NCBI GenBank assembly: GCA_900540335.1 | Contig: UQFC01000097.1 | Span: 1-10,782, forward strand | Direction: 5' to 3' | DNA from: an uncultured Clostridium sp. | Lineage (GTDB): Bacteria > Bacillota > Clostridia > Lachnospirales > Lachnospiraceae | DNA length: 10,782 nt | Shown: in pieces, positions 7,692 through 10,782 of the stretch | Layout of the letters: every line of letters begins with the position of its first letter | How positions within the stretch are numbered: the stretch's first letter is position 1 | Notes under the pieces: generated by a model | The model's database searches: none | What the model was told of the DNA's origin: nothing | What the model saw: only the letters and a program-made list of their open reading frames with translations | Made by a program: the position numbers and the translations under genes

Positions 7692-7709
7692 CTTGTTTCC
7701 TCCTCTTTC

Positions 7710-8720
7710 CTAGTACACCTTCCATGCCTTTGGCACAAACAGCTGCTCAAACCGGTCAATCGCATAGCTGTCGCTCATGCCTGCAATATAATCACAGACT
7801 ACCCTCTCCCTGGGCTCCTTCTGCTGAACCATCATCAGCAGATACTCCTCAGGAAGCTCGATAATATGCTCCATATAATACTGATAAAGGGACACTATCA
7901 GCTGCTGGGCCCGTCCCTCCTCAGCCTTGGGAATCTCATTCTTGTATACATGCTGGAACAGCCATGACCGCAGGCCCTGCATGGCCTCCTCCATTCCCGG
8001 AGACATCAGGATCTCCGGCTGCTCCATACTCTGATAAATAATGTCATGGATCATCGTATTCAGTCTCTCTCTTACGCTGTGCCCCAAAACCTCCGTGTAT
8101 TCTGACGGAATCTCCTCCTCTGTGAAAATCCGCCCCCGGATGGCATCGTCAATATCATGATTTATGTACGCAATCTTGTCCGACAAACGCACAACTCCGC
8201 CCTCTAATGTAGAAGGATGACCGCTGGTCCTGTGATTCAGAATCCCGTCCCGGACCTCCTTTGTCAGATTCAGCCCTTTTCCGTCCTTTTCCAGAACCTC
8301 TACCACCCGCACACTCTGTCTGTAGTGGGCAAAGCCATAGGGGCAAAGCTCGTTCAAAATCTGCTCGCCGGAATGGCCAAAGGGCGTATGTCCCAGATCG
8401 TGGCCCAGAGCAATCGCCTCCGTCAAATCCTCATTTAAGCGGAGAGAACGGGCAATCGTTCTGGCAATCTGAGCCACCTCCAGCGTATGGGTCAGACGGG
8501 TTCTGTAATGATCTCCCTCAGGAGCCAGAAATACCTGGGTTTTGTGCTTCAGACGCCGGAAAGCCTTGCAGTGAAGGATCCTGTCCCGATCCCGCTGATA
8601 TTCCGTCCGGATATCACAGGGCTCTTCCCAGCGATCCCTCCCCTGGGTCCGGCCGGACAGGGCTGCATAAGGGCTCAGATATTTTTCTTCCCACGCTTCC
8701 CGTGTTTCTCTGATGTTCAT
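7710..8720 (-). CDS. dgt: Deoxyguanosinetriphosphate triphosphohydrolase-like HD-domain protein
   Basis: A 336-residue HD-superfamily enzyme predicted to split dNTPs (dGTP in the founding member) into deoxynucleoside and triphosphate. The N-terminal block ILHCKAFRRLKHKTQVF (48-64) is the family signature. The metal ligands are visible: His78 in RLTHTLEVAQIAR, His107-Asp108 in GHDLGHTPFGH, and Asp181 in LSDKIAYINHDIDD. It belongs to the short type found in many bacteria, not the ~505-residue E. coli Dgt. I chose the ATG at 8720 because GGGAG lies 7 nt upstream and the protein then begins MNIRETREAWEE as relatives do; a longer in-frame start at 8765 has no good ribosome site. It is the first gene after a promoter with an extended -10 and is followed 18 nt later by dnaG, so it likely heads the dnaG-rpoD operon. 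True substrate preference cannot be read from the sequence. Confidence 0.95.
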   Translation of the reverse strand: MNIRETREAWEEKYLSPYAALSGRTQGRDRWEEPCDIRTEYQRDRDRILHCKAFRRLKHKTQVFLAPEGDHYRTRLTHTLEVAQIARTIARSLRLNEDLTEAIALGHDLGHTPFGHSGEQILNELCPYGFAHYRQSVRVVEVLEKDGKGLNLTKEVRDGILNHRTSGHPSTLEGGVVRLSDKIAYINHDIDDAIRGRIFTEEEIPSEYTEVLGHSVRERLNTMIHDIIYQSMEQPEILMSPGMEEAMQGLRSWLFQHVYKNEIPKAEEGRAQQLIVSLYQYYMEHIIELPEEYLLMMVQQKEPRERVVCDYIAGMSDSYAIDRFEQLFVPKAWKVY

Positions 8721-8727
8721 CCCACCA

Positions 8728-8732
8728 CTCCC
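8728..8732 (-). promoter_or_regulatory. Ribosome binding site of dgt
   Basis: AAAGGGAG on the minus strand, with its GGGAG core 7 nt before ATG 8720. It selects this start over the upstream in-frame codon at 8765. Confidence 0.75.
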
Positions 8733-8834
8733 TTTCTCCGTCTGTCTGATTTTAAATAAGAACAAGCCTCTGCCGCAGAATCTGACTTCCCGCAGCGAAA
8801 AATATCGTATGCAAATGATCCAAAGTTATGTAAT

Positions 8835-8843
8835 AGTATATCA
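8835..8843 (-). promoter_or_regulatory. Extended -10 promoter for the dgt-dnaG-rpoD operon
   Basis: The minus strand reads TGATATACT: a TATACT -10 hexamer (8840-8835) with a TG one base ahead, the extended -10 pattern. No good -35 hexamer is found at 16-18 nt (TGTTAA at 17), but the upstream DNA is A/T-rich. The predicted start near 8828 gives an untranslated leader of about 108 nt before dgt. The stretch lies between the suf terminator and dgt, where a new promoter is needed. Confidence 0.65.
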
Positions 8844-8904
8844 TAAATTCTGAATTTTTAACACTGTTTTTCGCGCTTTTTGAAAACTGGAGACAAATTG
8901 CCCC

Positions 8905-8943
8905 GAAGAAATGAAGAAAGGGAAGATCTCCTTTGATCCTCCC
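8905..8943 (-). terminator. Intrinsic terminator of the sufCB operon
   Basis: On the minus strand, GGGAGGATC and GATCTTCCC pair as a 9-bp stem with one G-T wobble, around an AAAGGA loop, followed by TTTCTTCATTTCTTC. It begins 15 nt after the stop codon of the SufB-like gene. The U tract is interrupted, so termination may be partial. Confidence 0.8.
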
Positions 8944-8958
8944 TCATTCGTATCTGTC

Positions 8959-9879
8959 TTACTTTAAAAATCCGTTTACAATCTGCGCTTCCGCCTCTTC
9001 CTCTGTCAGTCCCAGAGTCATCAGCTTGATAATCTGCTCGCCGGCAATCTTTCCAATCGCCGCCTCGTGAATCAGAGCCGCATCGATGTTGTTGGCCTCC
9101 AGCTGGGGAACTGCAACAATCTTCGCATTTCCCATGATAATGGCGTCACATTCCGTATGGCCGCTGCACTTTGCATTTCCCACAATCTGAGAGTCAAACT
9201 TCTGGTAGGAGTCATCCTTTGCCACAGACCGGGAAACCACGTCTGCACTGGCATCCTCGCCATTCAGCCGAACCACATAGTCGCTGACCGCCTGCTGGCT
9301 TCCGTGAGTCAGAAGACGTTCCCGCACCACCAGTCTGGCTCCTGCTGCCAGCTCTGCCACCGTTGTCCGGATCGTGGAATCCACGCCTTTGATCTGCACC
9401 ATCTCCATTTCCATGGAGCTGCCTTCTTCCATGTATACCTCTGTGCCGGGATTTAAGATCCGCTTTCCGTTTCCGTCTCCCTCGCCGTAATGCTTTTCTA
9501 CATATTTGACTTTGGCATTTTTTCCCACATAGAACCGGTGAATACCATCGTGCTCGGAATCCTGATTGCCGCAGTTGTGAATGCCGCAGCCTGCCACAAT
9601 CACAATATCACTGTCTTCCCCGATATAAAAATCATTGTAAACCGTTTCCTTAATGCCGCTCTCACTTAATACAACAGGGATGTGAACGCTTTCATGCTTG
9701 GTACCCGGCTTAATGCGGATATCAATTCCGCTTACATCTGTCTTGGAAACAATATCAATATTTGCTGTCGTATTGCGTCCTGCAGAAGCCCCGTTGGCAC
9801 GGATGTTGTAAGCTCCTTCCGGAACTGTGTGCAAATCAGCAACCTCCTCCAGGATTCTCTTCTGAATCTGATCCATCAT
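8959..9879 (-). CDS. sufB: SufB/SufD-family Fe-S cluster scaffold protein, short form
   Basis: A 306-residue SufBD-family protein, much shorter than E. coli SufB (about 495 residues), because the long N-terminal part is missing. The family's beta-helix core is present. The C-terminal signature is clear: HTECDAIIMGNAKIVAVPQL (241-260), LIHEAAIGKIAGEQ with His271 and Glu272, and a final GLTEEEAEAQIVNGF. Cysteines are Cys98, Cys103 (in AGCGIHNCGN), Cys238 and Cys244, candidates for cluster or persulfide chemistry. With SufC it should form the scaffold on which Fe-S clusters are assembled in the cytosol. The ATG overlaps the sufC stop codon (ATGA, 4-nt overlap) with GGAGG 9 nt upstream inside sufC, so the two are translationally coupled. 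No sufS, sufU, sufE or second sufB/D gene is adjacent. A terminator follows. It could equally be labelled SufD-like; in the two-gene systems a single protein fills both roles. Confidence 0.9.
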   Translation of the reverse strand: MMDQIQKRILEEVADLHTVPEGAYNIRANGASAGRNTTANIDIVSKTDVSGIDIRIKPGTKHESVHIPVVLSESGIKETVYNDFYIGEDSDIVIVAGCGIHNCGNQDSEHDGIHRFYVGKNAKVKYVEKHYGEGDGNGKRILNPGTEVYMEEGSSMEMEMVQIKGVDSTIRTTVAELAAGARLVVRERLLTHGSQQAVSDYVVRLNGEDASADVVSRSVAKDDSYQKFDSQIVGNAKCSGHTECDAIIMGNAKIVAVPQLEANNIDAALIHEAAIGKIAGEQIIKLMTLGLTEEEAEAQIVNGFLK

Positions 9880-10619
9880 TTCTGCACTCCTCCCTGATAA
9901 AATCTTTCACAGGCATCCACTGCGGAAGCCGTTCCAAGAAGCTTCGGAAGAATCTCATCCTTCGGCCCCTGACTGGTAATAGAACCATCAGCAATTACCA
10001 CAATCTCATCTGCAATATTGAGAATCCGCTCCTGATGGGAAATAATCAGAATAGAACCGTCTGTTTTCTCCCGCATCCGCTCAAACACCTGAATCAGATT
10101 CTGGAAGCTCCACAGGTCAATTCCTGCCTCCGGCTCGTCAAATACAGACATCTTCGTGCCTCTTGCCAGAACCGTGGCAATCTCAATCCGCTTCAGCTCA
10201 CCGCCGGAAAGGCTGCCGTTCACCTCACGGTTAATGTAATCTCTTGCACATAATCCAACTTCAGACAGATACTGACAGGCATCTGCTGCAGACAGATTCT
10301 TCTTTGCTGCCAGACGAATCAGATCCAGCACCTGAATTCCCTTAAACCGGACGGGCTGCTGAAATGCAAAGCTGATTCCCATATTTGCCCGCTCGGTAAT
10401 GGACATCTCCGTAATATCCGTTCCGTTAAAATAAATCTTTCCCGCAGTCGGCTTTTCAATACCTGCAATCAGCTTGGCCAGGGTGGATTTTCCGCCTCCG
10501 TTGGGGCCTGTAATAACAACAAACTTCCGATCATCAATCGTCAGATTCATGTTTCTGATAATTTCTTTCTGGCCCTTCTCCGCCTGTACCTCAAAAGAAA
10601 CATTCTCTAATGTCAGCAT
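9876..10619 (-). CDS. sufC: Fe-S cluster assembly ATPase SufC
   Basis: A 247-residue ABC-type ATPase without membrane segments that powers Fe-S cluster assembly on the SufB-type scaffold. Visible motifs are Walker A GPNGGGKST (38-46), Q-loop AFQQP (85-89), signature SLSGGELKR (136-144), Walker B MSVFDEPEAGID (157-168) and the switch His195 in ISHQER. The context LSGGELKRIEIA and the GIDLWSF segment after Walker B distinguish it from transporter ATPases and fit the SufC type of minimal systems. I chose ATG 10619 with GGAGG 5 nt upstream; a TTG at 10631 overlaps that ribosome site and is unlikely. It is the first gene of a two-gene operon and overlaps sufB by 4 nt. The upstream 163 nt contain two inverted repeats but no convincing complete promoter, which may lie beyond the window edge. 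Confidence 0.94.
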   Translation of the reverse strand: MLTLENVSFEVQAEKGQKEIIRNMNLTIDDRKFVVITGPNGGGKSTLAKLIAGIEKPTAGKIYFNGTDITEMSITERANMGISFAFQQPVRFKGIQVLDLIRLAAKKNLSAADACQYLSEVGLCARDYINREVNGSLSGGELKRIEIATVLARGTKMSVFDEPEAGIDLWSFQNLIQVFERMREKTDGSILIISHQERILNIADEIVVIADGSITSQGPKDEILPKLLGTASAVDACERFYQGGVQK

Positions 10620-10624
10620 GACGT

Positions 10625-10629
10625 CCTCC
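10625..10629 (-). promoter_or_regulatory. Ribosome binding site of sufC
   Basis: TTGGAGGAC on the minus strand, with the GGAGG core 5 nt before ATG 10619. It rules out the in-frame TTG at 10631, which is part of the same site. Confidence 0.8.
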
Positions 10630-10641
10630 AATATCTTATTT

Positions 10642-10668
10642 CTGCAGTCCCGGTTTCCCCGGCTGCAG
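10642..10668 (-). repeat. GC-rich hairpin in the sufC leader
   Basis: On the minus strand the two CTGCAG palindromes pair with each other, then CCGG pairs with CCGG around a GGAAA loop, with a 2-nt GA bulge on one side. The hairpin ends 12 nt before the GGAGG site of sufC. AAATAAG follows instead of a U run, so it is not an intrinsic terminator. It may protect the mRNA end or modulate translation; function unknown. Confidence 0.5.
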
Positions 10669-10704
10669 CTTTCTTTATTTTCTCGTAACTATTCAGAACG
10701 GCGG

Positions 10705-10765
10705 GAGAACTGGAAGAAAAATCCGTGTCAAGCTTGTTTGTAAGCGGGTCTTTCTTCCAGTTCTC
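10705..10765. repeat. Perfect 15-bp inverted repeat upstream of sufC
   Basis: On the plus strand GAGAACTGGAAGAAA (10705-10719) is repeated in exact reverse complement at 10751-10765, with a 31-nt centre. Pairing extends inward by a G-T and an A-T pair. The centre holds a TTGACA hexamer on the minus strand (10731-10726) and a small GCTT/AAGC stem. Neither strand has a U run after it, so it is not a standard terminator. It could be a structured leader RNA, a protein-binding site, or the 3' end of whatever lies beyond the window. Confidence 0.7.
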
Positions 10766-10782
10766 ACATCGGAGGAATCCCC

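Noticed and set aside
7266..7967. Plus-strand frame of 233 codons antisense to the dnaG start and dgt end
   Set aside because: It crosses a gene junction on the opposite strand, and no domain is recognisable.
8760..8800. Possible riboswitch or attenuator in the dgt leader, from repeated CTGCGG and short GCTGC/GCGGC pairing
   Set aside because: The stems are only 4-5 bp, compete with each other, and match no riboswitch class I recognise.
10703..10731. TTGACA (10731-10726, minus) as the -35 of a sufC promoter
   Set aside because: At 16-18 nt downstream the sequence is TCTCCC-like, with no resemblance to a -10 box.
1..10782. Mobile elements, CRISPR arrays, tRNA genes or a phage/defence cassette
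   Set aside because: No transposase or integrase frame, no regularly spaced repeats and no tRNA-like cloverleaf was seen; the genes are core housekeeping genes in a familiar order.

Overview
The window looks like ordinary chromosomal core DNA from a member of the Clostridia (Bacillota), most plausibly a Lachnospiraceae gut anaerobe. The reasons are a bacterial type A RNase P RNA, moderate GC content, strong AGGAGG-type ribosome binding sites, the order dgt-dnaG-rpoD-trmK-nif3 followed by a TGS-domain nucleoside kinase, and a two-gene sufC-sufB-like Fe-S cassette of the kind carried by anaerobes. The assignment is inferred from gene content, not from a database match. Every gene I can support lies on the minus strand, so transcription runs from high to low coordinates.

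Reading in the direction of transcription: positions 10782-10620 are a leader or intergenic stretch with a perfect 15-bp inverted repeat and a second GC-rich hairpin. It is followed by sufC (ABC ATPase) and a short SufB/D-family scaffold gene, which overlap by 4 nt and end at an intrinsic terminator (8943-8905). A new promoter with an extended -10 (about 8840) then opens a long run: dgt (dNTP triphosphohydrolase), dnaG (primase), rpoD (housekeeping sigma factor), trmK (tRNA m1A22 methyltransferase), a Nif3/YqfO-family protein and a TGS-uridine-kinase-like protein. Gaps are short or negative, so these six are probably co-transcribed, at least in part. The set joins nucleotide supply, replication priming, transcription initiation and tRNA modification, a Clostridia version of the macromolecular-synthesis operon.

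Right after the kinase gene, a near-consensus sigma-70 promoter drives rnpB (RNase P RNA, about 1476-1131), which ends at a strong hairpin terminator. Beyond it, and cut by the left edge, is a secreted protein with a signal peptide, three choline/cell-wall-binding type repeats, and a domain that resembles the anthrax lethal factor/Pro-Pro endopeptidase (ATLF) fold but lacks the zinc-binding HExxH residues.

I do not see a new defence system, mobile element, CRISPR array or tRNA. The parts most worth a second look are the apparently dead secreted metalloprotease-like protein, the minimal sufCB cassette, and the inverted repeat in front of it.
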